Assembly (NCBI GenBank): GCA_020746105.1
Contig: CM036626.1
Span: 16,442,001-16,506,000 of the forward strand
Direction: 5' to 3'
DNA: 64,000 nucleotides
DNA from: Trogon surrucura
Taxonomy: Eukaryota; Chordata; Aves; Trogoniformes; Trogonidae
Shown: piece by piece, positions 49,662 to 60,979 of the stretch
Numbering within the stretch: the first letter of the stretch is position 1
How the letters are laid out: the number at the start of each line of letters is the position of its first letter
Notes under the pieces: generated by a model
Database searches by the model: none
The model's input: only the letters and a program-made list of their open reading frames with translations
What the model was told of the DNA's origin: nothing
Translations under genes and position numbers: made by a program

Positions 49662-49767
49662 CGTTGTACCCCGCCATACCGTACGTCATGTGCGCGGTAC
49701 CCTGCTATTCCAGGTGTATCTGTGCAACCTCAGTCTAGAGTCAATAAACATGGACCTTACAGGTCCA
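49662..49767 (+). other. CpG-dense hairpin next to AATAAA, LTR-end-like
   Basis: Six CpGs fall within 35 bp (49662, 49672, 49680, 49684, 49693, 49695) in an otherwise CpG-depleted area. GTACCCCGC (49666-49674) and GCGCGGTAC (49692-49700) can pair at 8 of 9 positions around a 17-base loop. AATAAA follows at 49743-49748, and an exact 7-bp dyad, TGGACCT-TAC-AGGTCCA, at 49751-49767. A CpG-rich block followed by AATAAA resembles the R/U5 part of an LTR, but I see no TG...CA ends, no duplication and no match to a family I know. A transcript 3' end is an alternative. Confidence 0.25.
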
Positions 49768-51555
49768 CATTACTTCTCATATGTAACCTGTGCTGACAGC
49801 AATAGGAGACAGAAAAGATGTGCTAGTTTGTCAGTAATTCCAAAAGATAACTCAAAAATATTTAATCCCGATTCTAGGATTAGTTTGAGAATCTTCGTGG
49901 GTGTAAGGTGGAAAACACACTCTACCCTATCCTTATCCAGAGCGTTATCAAGAAGTGGCTTGCAAGTCCGTTTCTCTGAACTCATTTTTTTTTTATTTTG
50001 TTGTCTCAGAAGCTTTTCTGAATTTCCTTTCTGAACATACTTTCTGACCACAAGCCCCTGCTCCATTGCCTCGTGTCATGCTGCTGTGTTGACAGCTCCT
50101 TCTAGCATTCTGATAGTGATGGACGACAAGCGCAGAATGCAGTTGTGTGTCTGCTACTGTTATAGCCAAGATCAGATGCAGATTTAATCTCTATCAGGCA
50201 TGGACACTCCCTGCATTTGTGTCTCATTGACAGGTTTTTCTGAGTTCTGGGAAGACAGATGACACCAATATGACATCAGATCCATCATAATACAAGGGAG
50301 AGTGATCCATGATATGTGATCTACTCTTGGTAAAATCAAACCCCACTCAAACTTTCCCAACGCATCTGAGCTGGTAGAATGATTTTAGATCAGACCAGCT
50401 TTTTACCTTTTCAGCTGTGATACTTGTGACTTACTACAAGGCTTCAAAAGCTGAATTTAAACTACAATCAAGCCACAGCCCCAACAGGAGTCTATAATTG
50501 TCATCTCTATTGACCTCAAAATGAGACTCATTTTTGCCATACTCCGTGGATTATGGAGCCCTCTAATGTCAAGAAGCTGCACTGGGTGAAATGTCTCCTC
50601 CACAGCCCAGGACCTCACCTTTGAGTAAGTTGTGGGTACTGGCAGATGAATTACACTATGTTGACACACAGGATAGTGCACCCAGTGAGTAAAAGACATG
50701 TACTATGTATGTTAACTCCCCATACAAATTGTGCTCCTGTTTATGGTCTGATAACTGCTGACTTCAGTGGAACACAATCAGGCCAGAAATCAGCATTGTG
50801 TCTTTAAGGAACTGATACTTTTCTTAACACAGCTGTTTTTACAGCAGTGGGGACATACACCATTCCATCAAGTACTGATTGGAAAATGAGGTAAATAAAC
50901 ACTTTGTTGCATGACAGTTTTCTTCACAGAATAGATACAAGGCAAATTTCTGGAAGAAGCCAGTAAGTTAAAGTTAGATCCTGCCAAATCCTGAAAGTTG
51001 GAAAAAATACATGGTTACCAAAGAAACAAAAAAAAGTGTGAAAAGAGAGCCATGCCATTGAACCTTAAACATTGTCCAATTGCCAAAAACGAAAGTAAGC
51101 TATATTAATAGCAGAGAGTTTAGCATGTAACAATGAGAAAATCTGTAATAATGGCTTAAAAAGCCAGTCTAATTTTCCATGACCCCACATAAGCCTAGTA
51201 ACACTCAGAAGTGTCTACATGAATTTGTTAAACCTTCTCAGCATTGAGAAAACCCAACTTCTTTCAGTTTGGGTTTGTTTGCATTTAATGCTTTTTTATG
51301 CTGTAGCTTCCATGGGAGTAGCAACAACTTATATTCGAGGATTAAGGAAATGCATTATATATTCCACATCTCAATAACGGATGCTAAATGCATCATCTAC
51401 CACATTTCTAAAAGTAATCAAGTGGACAAATCCCTGCCCTTTTAAGTAAGCAAGCTTGCCTTTAAAGGAAGCATTCTGAATTTCATAATTAAATGAAAAA
51501 TTAAATGAATGTAAGTGAGGCAATGAGCTGATGCAACTTGATTGTAACAACAGGG
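49768..51555. other. Unannotated DNA
   Basis: The + frame 49657-50034 (125 codons) and the opposing frame at 49770-50066 have no recognisable domain. The remainder is AT-rich, and I see nothing I can name. Confidence 0.45.
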
Positions 51556-51575
51556 TCATTAATAGTTATTAATGA
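51556..51575. promoter_or_regulatory. 20-bp perfect dyad with ATTAAT cores
   Basis: TCATTAATA and TATTAATGA are exact reverse complements around GT. The arms carry ATTAAT/ATTA homeodomain-type cores, and the layout loosely resembles the palindromic sites of HNF1-like or paired homeodomain dimers. A GATA-type TGATAA overlaps the right end (51573-51578). Assignment to any factor is inference. Confidence 0.3.
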
Positions 51576-51989
51576 TAACTGCGATAAACTGTCAGAAATC
51601 ATCCATGTATAAGTAGGTAGACATGATCAAATGACTAATAAATGTCTCTTAAAGAAGGAGAATCCAAGCTAGGAGAGTAGATACAATAAGAAACAGAGCA
51701 TTTGTTTTAATTTTGGATATACTGTACTTGAATAAGGAACCCAGCATCACACAATGGCTTGCCATGGAAACAGTGATGTTACGGATTTTATAAGTTAGTT
51801 GCTATGAAATGCCACTTTTGGCCCAGAAGCCTACACTCACCCCTGACTAATTTCATTATGCTGCTCAAACGGACATACTGATGAAAGGAAAGTCATTCCA
51901 TTTACTGCTCCTTTTAATCATTAGGTAAACATAATAGGGAGTGCTCGGTACATTTGGTAAATATGAAGTAGATCAGTTATTACTCCTCA

Positions 51990-52038
51990 GGTGCTGATAG
52001 CACTATCACACTGGGTTATCTCTGGTGTTATCAGCACC
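51990..52038. promoter_or_regulatory. GATA-motif cluster inside a 16-bp hairpin
   Basis: GGTGCTGATAGCACTA (51990-52005) and TGGTGTTATCAGCACC (52023-52038) form a 16-bp stem with two G-T wobbles and a 17-base loop. Within 39 bp there are four WGATAR matches: TGATAG at 51995 (+), and TGATAG, AGATAA and TGATAA on the minus strand at 52003-52008, 52016-52021 and 52028-52033. Dense homotypic GATA sites are typical of blood and endoderm enhancers. The stem is too short for an ordinary microRNA precursor. The structure and motifs are seen directly; the regulatory role is inference. Confidence 0.4.
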
Positions 52039-53404
52039 CCATTCTGCCATATAGCAGCTTCTTGAAATTGCAACGTTGTACGCAAGAGGCCTTTGGGTAT
52101 TTGCTTTTCTCTCTTTCAAATATACATAATCACTCAGCAATACCGGGATGGTTAAATTATCCTTAGAGCCAAATGACTTTGAACTAGATTTCTTTTCTTA
52201 ACTACAGCAGTCTCCCATGCACCACTGATCTCCATGGAGCTAATACACAAAAAGATCTCTGCTGGGGCCAGGTTTTGCCACCCATTCCCGGACCAAGGAG
52301 ACTGCAGTGCATAAAGTGTCCTCAATAGCTCACGCACAGACTACATACTTCTCCAGATGAAAAGGTGGGTGAGGCTGCCCACAGTGATGTTCGTCTAATG
52401 ACTGTCAAAGAATTTTCTCCTAAGGCAATGCTGTCAGACCTTACTGAAGAGGGACATTTTCAACTTAAGTGCATTGCAACAGCAGGTTGGGATTTTGCAG
52501 AGCAATGATAGAGATTCGTCTCTTCTAGAAAAATGGGAGCTTTGCTACAGGTTTCCATGGGGCTAGAGTACAGCTTTCCAAACCTCTTTTGTGCAAAAAA
52601 TGCAGAACGTATTTTAAAATTTAGGGATGACGTAGTGAGGGCTGAGCTATGCCAGGCTGAGGCACTGGTGGGCCTCCGCCCTGTTACCTCATTTTTGTGA
52701 TGGAGAGCCACTCCTTGCCTTGCATTTGCACTGGCACCCTCTGACACACAGAGATGGAGGGGAAGGCGTTATGGCACAGGCAGTGGTTTTCCTCAGACAC
52801 AGCTGATCCTTTCCCTCTGCCACACAGAAGTACGGAGCCTTGCTGTGCTGCTGAGCAGGGGTACCACACAGGAGGATGTGTCTAAATGCCACTAAAAAGG
52901 ATGTTCTGTCATCCTGTGAGAAAGATCCTCCATAGGTCCCTCAGGCAGGAGTTTTGAAAAGCTCTAACTTTGCAAATTAAAGTTTTCCTGGCAGTTCCTG
53001 TCATATTTATTATTACATTTACTGTTACTACTATTGGCATTTTTGCCCATAGTTGCTCATGCATTTTCACAGAGCAAGGATAAAATTGGAACCCAATTAA
53101 TTTTTCCAATTCTACTCTCACACCTCTGAAAACCAAAAGATTCTGAAGTTGTCACCAGTCTGACTGCCTATGATTTTGTTTGCTGCTTCCCTCCTGAACA
53201 GTGGCATCAAGATGAGCTAATATTTGATACCTTGTTGTCATTTCTCTTTGTTTTCTTGTTTGCTGGATGCTGATGGCTCATTGCAAATTGGAGAAGGCTC
53301 CCGGCACGTCAGCTGTCTGGACAAACTGCAGGAGCGGGTTAGCTGGGAATAAAACCTACCCGAGACGTAGGTTTAATACTTTTTGCATGGCTTTCCCTCT
53401 TCAG
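52039..53404. other. Unannotated DNA with weak exon-like hints
   Basis: The minus-strand frames at 52460-52892 match no family. At about 53175-53201 a pyrimidine-rich run ends in CTGAACAG. Downstream a short frame reads LLDADGSLQIGEG up to a stop at about 53350, with no donor found, so no exon is called. Confidence 0.35.
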
Positions 53405-53532
53405 TTTGCAATCCCTCTGACTTCAAAGAAGCGTTTTACAAGTTCCTACATTCAGAGCACTGTAGAGAAAAGAATTTGTTCATTCTTCCCATCAGCTATT
53501 CCCAGAAAGAGCCTTACAACAGTTGCTAAAAG
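53405..53532 (+). other. Candidate 128-bp exon with splice-like borders
   Basis: GGCTTTCCCTCTTCAG precedes the block and AAAAG followed by GTAGGA ends it. The frame starting at the first base is open throughout (42 codons plus two bases), starting FAIPLTSKKRFTSS and rich in S, T, K and R. It belongs to no family I know. It lies on the + strand, like the other exon-like blocks, but reading-frame phases do not prove that they join. A chance pairing of splice motifs is a real alternative. Confidence 0.22.
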
Positions 53533-54836
53533 GTAGGAAAGCATTTTATTGTTCTCATCCTTTTGAAGCAGCAACACCTTGCAAAACTACAGGACAATTG
53601 TAGGTGCCGTGAGTTTTGATATCACCCTCCCTAGCTTGTATTTAATACATCCTCACAACCATGATTTTCCTTGAGCATAATTAATATCTTGTCTTCTAAA
53701 TGCTTTTGCTGTCCAGAGGCTAAGTCAGGAAGTATTGTTTCTCACTTGATAACATCCTGATGTTCTTGGGAAACACTGGTTTATTTGTTAAAATTTTATT
53801 CAAATACCACCTCTGCCAAAGCTGCTGTAACTCCTTTCACGTGAGTCTTTCCAATGGCCTTGTTCTAAGCATGAATTTTCTTCATGGGCTGTTGTATTTA
53901 CTTATTTGTTTATTATTAAGGACATTGCATATTGCAGAAAATAAAGGCAAGCAAGAAAACCTGCAGACTGCTGAGCTGAGAGACCCACGTCCTAACAACG
54001 ACATACAGTGAGGTGTGGAGTCTGTCGTTAGGCGATGAACAATGACAAAACTCTCATTGTTTTCAGGAAAAGCAGCGTTTCTCCAGTGTCTCTCTTGTAA
54101 GAGCAGTTCTCCTTCTTTGAAACCTGTTTCTAATTCAGTCACTATCAAAACTTTCTCTGCTTTCAACTTATGAATTTCATCTGGTTTTCCCCACCACTAA
54201 AAAACATCAGCCTTCTTTAAAATGAACTATGAATTCTACAGAAACATTCTGACTTAGACAAAATCACCATTGAGTAACTAGGTATATTTTGTCGAAAGGC
54301 ATTAAGATTGTGGTGCTAATTTTACGCTCATGTGGGGAAAATTTACCCTTCAGGCCCGTGACTGAGTCTCCTGTCTGCTTGATTCGCTGCTGATTTTTGT
54401 CTTATCAGGTGAATAGTTTGACCATTTGATTTTATTGTTGGCTCCTTCACAGATGCCAGAAGTACTAAGTATTTAAATATATATCTGAAGTTCAGCAGGA
54501 AATTGAAAATTGATTCTCTACAGCAGTTATCTGAGATATGGTTCAAGTTCTTGCTTCAAGTTAGCCAGAGCAAAGAGCTAAAGCAGTCTCAGGGGAATAC
54601 CAGCCTGACAGATGCTCTGGAATTATTTCTGTGGCATCTTTGAAGAGAAAATCAGAAATTATGTGGGTTTTTTTTAAACAAGTCTGAAATTTACTGTCAG
54701 CCCTACTAAATAAGCATGGAGGGTAATAAGAGAACAAAAAGGATTTTAAATTACTTGTGTAATGTAGGCACCTTTTAATGGAGAGACCTAGGTGATGAAT
54801 TGCCAGATATGGTGATGCCAAGATTACAACCCCTTA
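53533..54836. other. Unannotated DNA
   Basis: No gene, RNA or repeat is recognised in this AT-leaning interval. Confidence 0.5.
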
Positions 54837-55002
54837 CGATTTTCTTTACCTGTGCCGTGGCGTGGCCACAGGCTGTACTCACAGCTCAGCCGATGGCTGC
54901 CACATCTCATGCAGGCAGTTATCAACGAGGTGGCTTCCGTCCAAAATACCGACCCACAGGTTGCAATAGGAGCCAGTGGGTTGGGCAGGACAAAAAAATA
55001 CG
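54837..55002. other. Small CpG-enriched patch
   Basis: Eight CpGs in 166 bp (54837, 54856, 54861, 54891, 54926, 54938, 54950, 55001) and raised GC stand out from the flanks. Several short frames overlap on both strands with no recognised product. It may be a small regulatory element, an exonic remnant or an unrecognised repeat. Confidence 0.2.
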
Positions 55003-55478
55003 AGGGGACAGGACAGCAAACCATTGCTGGAACTTGGATATCCACAGAGAGAGACACTTAGTGTGAGAGTGGCTGTTCCTGCAAGCACACGTTTGCTGCA
55101 GCTGGCGTTGAAGACTCATGGCTTGACCTCTGCCATGAAACTGAATTTACTGTCCCTTAGTTTTCCCGACAGTGCCCAAGGCTGCTGAAAAGAGATGAAG
55201 GAGAGGAGTGCACTCTGGAAGAACTGAGTGCTCACTGTAAAAGTTAGTGGCATGACATAAAGTCATATTTTTACTAATGCTTCTGTGCATTTGGTATACT
55301 AACAAAGATGTACTGACCCAAAATGGTAACCTTTGTCATTCTGAGTCATATATAAATGAATGGTTAAAACAGCAGTTGCGTGCAGAGTTTAGTGATGCTT
55401 CTCTCTGCAAAACAAATGAAACTGATCTTGAGTAACGTATTTCCAAGAACGTAAAAGTGACTTAGACACTCCTCTGCC

Positions 55479-55492
55479 TAAGCTTAAGCTTA
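55479..55492. repeat. Perfect 14-bp palindrome
   Basis: TAAGCTTAAGCTTA equals its own reverse complement and also contains two AAGCTT units in tandem. Most likely fortuitous. Confidence 0.8.
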
Positions 55493-58400
55493 CTTGACTC
55501 CAGAAGCCGTGATGTATGAGAGAGTTCAAACCCCCTGTTTTGCTCTGGCGGGAGAGTGAGCGCAGCAATGATTCACTATTACAGACCAGCGTTAGTTCAA
55601 TACAGATTGATTTGGTTCTGTATCTTTTTGTTTAAAATGCCTTTCCACACAGGTGGATCTGGTGTGTTCAAACTTCCTAAATAATAATTACACCAAAATT
55701 CTGTGGTAAATAAATTACCTTCAAAAATCTACTGGAATTAAAAGTAAATCAGCAGATTCTCTGTTTAGCAGCAGCAATAAATCCGTCCTCTATCACAGCA
55801 TACACTGTTTACATTTGCCTAGGGGCTCTAAAACATTATGAGATGAAATGATTTTCCTGTTCCTCGGTGTCTGACTGCCATAGAATTTAAGTGTTTCATG
55901 AATTTAATTGTGAAGAGAACAGTTTAACATTTTTCAGCCCCCTGTGGGGAAGTGGAAGGAGGAGCCAACTGGATATTACACTGCCTGGGAAATGATTCAT
56001 ATTTAAAAATTAGCTATGATCACTGTATCAGGTGAGATTCAGAAGGTCAGCAAATGATTCTGCATCCATTAAAGACCCATGCAAGCTGTCAAAAGAAAGA
56101 TTTGATATCGTAAGTAGGGCCTAGCCTTCTGCTTGTGGTAGAATTTCATTCCAGGTTGCATAAATATCTTTATTCATGCAACATTAAGCCAATTTTCAGC
56201 ATTTTCCTGAAAATCTATTAGTTGCTTTCAGGCTGTCTGAAAGGTATCGTATTTCATTGCATGAGAATTCATCTGTCATACTTTGAAGAGAGAGTTTATA
56301 TCTCTAGCAACTGAAAGCGTGTCAAAAGGAAGTTTCAATTTTTTGCTGGAACATAGATACAAGAAACAAAAGCTACTAGTGTTGCACTGATGTAAAAAGA
56401 ATTATTTTTCAATGGGAAAGATTGTCCTGGCATACCTTGATTACTGAAAACAAGGAAAACGTGTAACTTAGATCTACCAAACCATTTTTGCACAGTTGAG
56501 GGAATGAGAGGATTGATGTACAAGTTGGAAAAATAAAGTGAAGATGCTAGTTGCACTCCCTTTAAGAATATACGCCTTTATATTTTCATTTTCCAATCTC
56601 TATTTTCTTTTCTTGGTCCTCTTTTATTCACTTTCATGCTTTGCAAGCAATATGGGAAGGATTTCTGTGCCACTGTATATAGTCACTTACTCTGACTTCT
56701 CTGCTCAGTGCACAGAAGTCAGGGTGTGACATGAACAACAGCAATTTGATATACAGAGTCTACAATGCCAAAAGAATGTAGTATTTAATTCAGAAGCAAA
56801 TGGCAACAAAATCTTTGAAAACCTGAGAAAAAGGTGGGGTAGTAAAAGGAATGTGTGGGAGAAGATGAATATAAAAAAAGGATCAATGCAGATAAATTTC
56901 AGCTGGCATGTGATAACATACTCCTCAGTTTCCTAGAGTTAAATTTGTAGCTTTCAGTATATTTTAGTGATGGATCCCGCGTAGCAAACTCAACCTAAAT
57001 TATCCTTTATAAATTTGCTTTCTAACAAAAAAACAAAAAAAAGAATTAAATATCATCTTATAAATTATGCTAATGGGCTTAGTAGTGGAGCAAAATCAGC
57101 AGTAAGAAAAAGAGTACTGCTGACAATTTTAGTGAAGAACAAAATCAGTCAAGTATAATGTTCATCATTCCTTATTTACTATGTTAATTAGATCCTGACA
57201 TTCTGCGCTGTGATGAGCATGGCTTGCTTTCTTCAAGATGTTACGCACATCATTTCTTTGGGACTTGCCGTCTTCCCTTGCCACCAATTTAATACAGATG
57301 CTTGTGGTGTACAGGCACTGGAAGTGAGGGCTTCAAGAGTTCCTGACCAGCCCAGCACCTCTCTGCGTTCGCACCAGATGACACGGAGGCAAATGAATCT
57401 GCTTCCAGGGACACCACTACGCAAAGTGTTGCTTTGGTTCATTAAAGCCAACGACTCGCTAGACGTTCAATAAATGTCCTTTATCACTGAAAATTAGCAG
57501 TGGTGGGAATGGGTCCCTTGAACTTTGTAACTACAGGCAGGGTTAAGAATGACAGAATCTGAGTGTTGGGAATTGGAAGAAATAAAAGAGTAAATCTGAA
57601 AACAGAACAGACTGGAGACTGGAGCACTCCTGCATCGCTCTTAGGGTAGAACTGTGCATTAGCAGATGGCAGCCTAAAAACAATATGTGCTGAGAGAGCT
57701 CGAGATGTATGGCAAGATTTTCCACACCTACGCAAACGTTCAAAAGAGTATTGTCTGTCGGGGTGGTGTAGGAATTTACAAGTTGCTTTTGTGTGGATTT
57801 CTGAAGCTATTATCTATCAAGGATCAGCTATGAGAAGTTGGAGGCAAATTCAACGCAAATTTTTACAAAATGGAATACAAGAACTAGTCACAATATTAAT
57901 CCCTGTGTTTTGATGTGAGCGTTGTTAAAACACATATAAAACAGCCCAGACCCTTCTTATTGGTAGATCATACAGCTAGGTTGCTTGGGAGAGGCAGCAG
58001 AAAACTGCAACTGAAGAGCAAATCGTGATCTCGCCATCTGCCTGGAAGGAATTATTATATAGGGTTTGCTGTCAATCAACCAACCTGTTTTGAAGCAAAG
58101 GCAGAAGAGTATATGATTTTTTTTTCATGCTCATTTCATGCACTAATTCCTTACCCAGAACCTAACTGTTTCCAGCACAGCGCGTGGTGCTCTGGCTGCA
58201 GCTCCCTGCCCAGCCCCACAAACAAGTAGATGAGCTGTGGAAGAGAGTGCTTGGAGTATTTTCTTAAATAATGACAATGCCCATAGCTGTGACAAAGAAT
58301 TGAATATTAAGATATTTGTTAAACTGATGGCATCAAGGAAGTACTGATTGCTTTATATCACGTATTCATTCTGATTCTTACTTTTTTTTTTTGCTCCAGT

Positions 58401-59268
58401 GGGAGAACTTCCCCCTGTTCTCTCGTTTCCACCTCTTTAAGGGTGTGTTCTGTGTTGCTTTCTAATTATTTTGGTTGCTGTTTTTTTCTTGTTTATTTTT
58501 TTTAATTTTATTTTACATGACCATAACTGAAGTCAGAAATTGTCCCTGTCTGGTTGCTTTATCTTTTCAAGGATTCTTCTGCAAACTCCAGGCTATAATA
58601 TTGCACACTACTGTATTTCTTCCATAAGCAAATTTCCTTATTTACCACCTCTGATCTGAAGGTTTCCAAGCATGCTAAAATAGGTGAGTGGAAGCCACAC
58701 TGTGCCCCTGCAGGATCCAGGACATTTACAAATAATAAACTAAGTGTAATTTAAGATCTTATAGTGAAACCATTATAGGAGTTCACACTGCAGGGGACAA
58801 GTAGCGAAGAAACCTCTCAATTTGCTAATGTTTTTTTTTTTTCACCATTGGCTTTCTTGGTGATAAAGTGGAAGCAAATACACAGGTCTGCAAATAAGCT
58901 ATTTGGTCAATCCCCTGGTGTAATATAAGAGCTGAGATTTCCCCTGCAGCTGAGGCCAACGCAGAGTTAGTAGACTTTAAAGTTCTATTTTCAGGGTAGC
59001 ACCTGCAGTTATAAAGACAAGAAGCACAACGGCACAGAGCTGAACCAGCACCTTGCATTTTCTTTTTGCACCCGCCAAAGCTTTCTTTCCAAAACAAGAT
59101 GTTTCAGAGCGCAGGTGCTGGCTTGTGCCAGCATGTGCATGTGATGTGTACCGCAGCACCCAGGTGGATGTGAGCCTCGTCACCAGGATTTACTCTAACC
59201 AAAAAATGCTTTGCACCTGAGCCTTCACACCAGGTTGTGGATTTGTTAACAGCTCACATGGTGGAGAT
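55493..59268. other. Unannotated AT-rich DNA
   Basis: No supported exon or mobile element. A GC-richer, CpG-containing patch at about 57.21-57.47 kb is open on both strands (87 codons +, 72 codons -) without a recognised product. T-rich tracts lie near 58.12, 58.38 and 58.50 kb. Confidence 0.45.
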
Positions 59269-59328
59269 TATAAAAGTTCCCAATCTGCAGAAGGAGCAGG
59301 TGAGGAGAGGAGGGTGGGGTTTTGGGGG
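59269..59328 (+). promoter_or_regulatory. TATA-like box and G-rich run at start of GT-skewed region
   Basis: TATAAAAG lies at 59269-59276. CAG followed by GTGAGG, a good splice-donor match, ends at 59299. Runs of GG, GGG, GGGG and GGGGG at 59309-59328 could form a two-layer quadruplex. To the right, G and T exceed A and C on the + strand in the lines I checked. A TATA-driven start would fall close to 59300, on top of the donor, so both cannot serve the same transcript as read here. This is a weak promoter candidate. Confidence 0.2.
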
Positions 59329-60882
59329 TGTTTGCTTCAGAGGAAAAGGAAGCAGCTAAAAATTTATTAAAAGAAGTTTTTGAGTTAGGGGGAAACAAGA
59401 ACTAAACCTGCCTATGAGCTCAGATCTGTTTTTATTAAGGTTGGTACTTGGGAAGTTGGCTTTTGGGGCTGTTGGAATGGGTTCCTGGATGTGTTTGTTG
59501 TTTGGACTTTAGGCCTTCGGGGTGTGTTGGGGAACCTCCTGCCCCTCACAGTGGTGGGAGGGGTTGGTGAGTGATGTATTTCTGAGGTTTGGTCTGTGTC
59601 ATAACCTTTTTGCTATGGCTGCTGGCTGCTTTTCCTGCTCTTTTCTCTATGCCAGGAGAAGGTGGGAGGCTGTCTGCCTGGGCTGAGGGAGGGTCTGCCA
59701 CAACATAGCTTGGAAGGAGCTGGATTATCAAGCTGGGGGTGATTTGCTGCAATGCTATAGTGAGAAATTATTTCCTAGATGGTCCATTTCTATCCTGATA
59801 TCTGAAATATGTGAGCTTTGACAGAAGAGGCTGCTGTTGAAGCCTCCTGGTTTTTATTACTTGGGGTAGTGGAGACCTACTGTTTGTTAAGCTTAACAGA
59901 AAGGTAGGAACATGGCAAGCTCAGAGGGAGCGAAGGCAGCCCAGTGACCACGTCTGAAATCACCATTATGAATTTACTTTCCAGAGAGTTTTAATTGCTT
60001 TGCTTTTGTTGGCTTTATTTATGCTGTGAATATTGAAAACACTTTTACCTTCATGTAAAAATTGACTTTTCAGCAGCAAAAGTAAATACTAAATCTGTGC
60101 TCGAGGACTGGTATTTGACATAGTGAAACTGATAAATTAAATACCAAGTGTCCACTCTGACTATAGATAAGCTAATTTTCAGCTCATGCACACTGGCCCA
60201 TGACTTGTCTGCTGTAAATGGGTCTTGGATGTAATGTGGTTTTAACTGGTCTGGAAAGACAGCTGCAGACTGACAATAGTAATAGTTTGTCCTGAAAATA
60301 GGAGTACTTCAATAGTGTTTCATGTAATGGCTTCAACTAGGCTGCTATAAGAATGTTTGGGCTGAAGGCTCTGGAGTTTGTGCCATGCAGAAGTTGAGAA
60401 ACAATGAAAGGAGATTGTGGATTTTCAGATCAGGATGATCTCTCCAGCTAATTTGTAGCAGATAAAGGATAACAGTATCACTACTTGACAAGAACACCAT
60501 GACCACATCACTCTAGGGCTGTTTTAACTGAGATTTCTTTTTTTTTTTTGTGTATCTGAACTTGAAACAAAATAAACAACTTGTCTTATTTGTGTGAAAG
60601 TTATGTTCGCTTGCCATGATAGTCCAAGCATGGTTTTGAATATATTGAATGCTATTGAAATTTTGTTGCTTGTTGATAATGTACTGCACAGATAATTCAT
60701 CTTGTTAATCCTTAGCAAGTACTGATCTTGTTGGCTAATGGCAAGTTACAGATAAGGGCTGAGATTTTTTTTGTGTGTATGCGTTGTCCTACATACTTTA
60801 AAAATAACTAGGACACAAACTTTTTGATATAAACTTCCTTGACAAATATAGATGTGTTCTTTTTTATCCCCTTCTCTCCTAG
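59329..60882 (+). other. GT-skewed DNA, possible intron of a rightward transcript
   Basis: The 60 bases at 59461-59520 hold 22 G, 26 T, 7 C and 5 A. Similar though weaker excess continues to the right. Such skew is known for the coding strand of transcribed vertebrate introns. No coding exon is seen in this part. The feature is compositional only. Confidence 0.25.
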
Positions 60883-60979
60883 GCATGGAAAAACTGTGAA
60901 AAGCAGAACCATTTCCTCCCAAACACAGTAATTGGGAAGACTAGACATCCCTTTAACAAGGAATTGCAGCACCTTTAAG
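60883..60979 (+). other. Candidate 97-bp exon with strong splice-like borders
   Basis: The preceding tract TTCTTTTTTATCCCCTTCTC then CTAG is an excellent 3' splice-site match, and the block ends TTTAAG followed by GTAGGC. Only one frame stays open. It begins AWKNCEKQNHFLPNT and reaches a TAA two bases before the donor, so the block looks like a UTR or lncRNA exon rather than internal coding sequence. It sits on the + strand within the GT-skewed region, in line with rightward transcription. Confidence 0.28.

Noticed and set aside
49657-50034. 125-codon + frame as a coding gene
   Set aside because: It begins inside the CpG hairpin and runs through AATAAA and unrelated AT-rich sequence, with no domain recognised.
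51990-52038. MicroRNA precursor
   Set aside because: The stem is about 16 bp and does not extend on either side, shorter than a usual precursor stem of about 30 bp.
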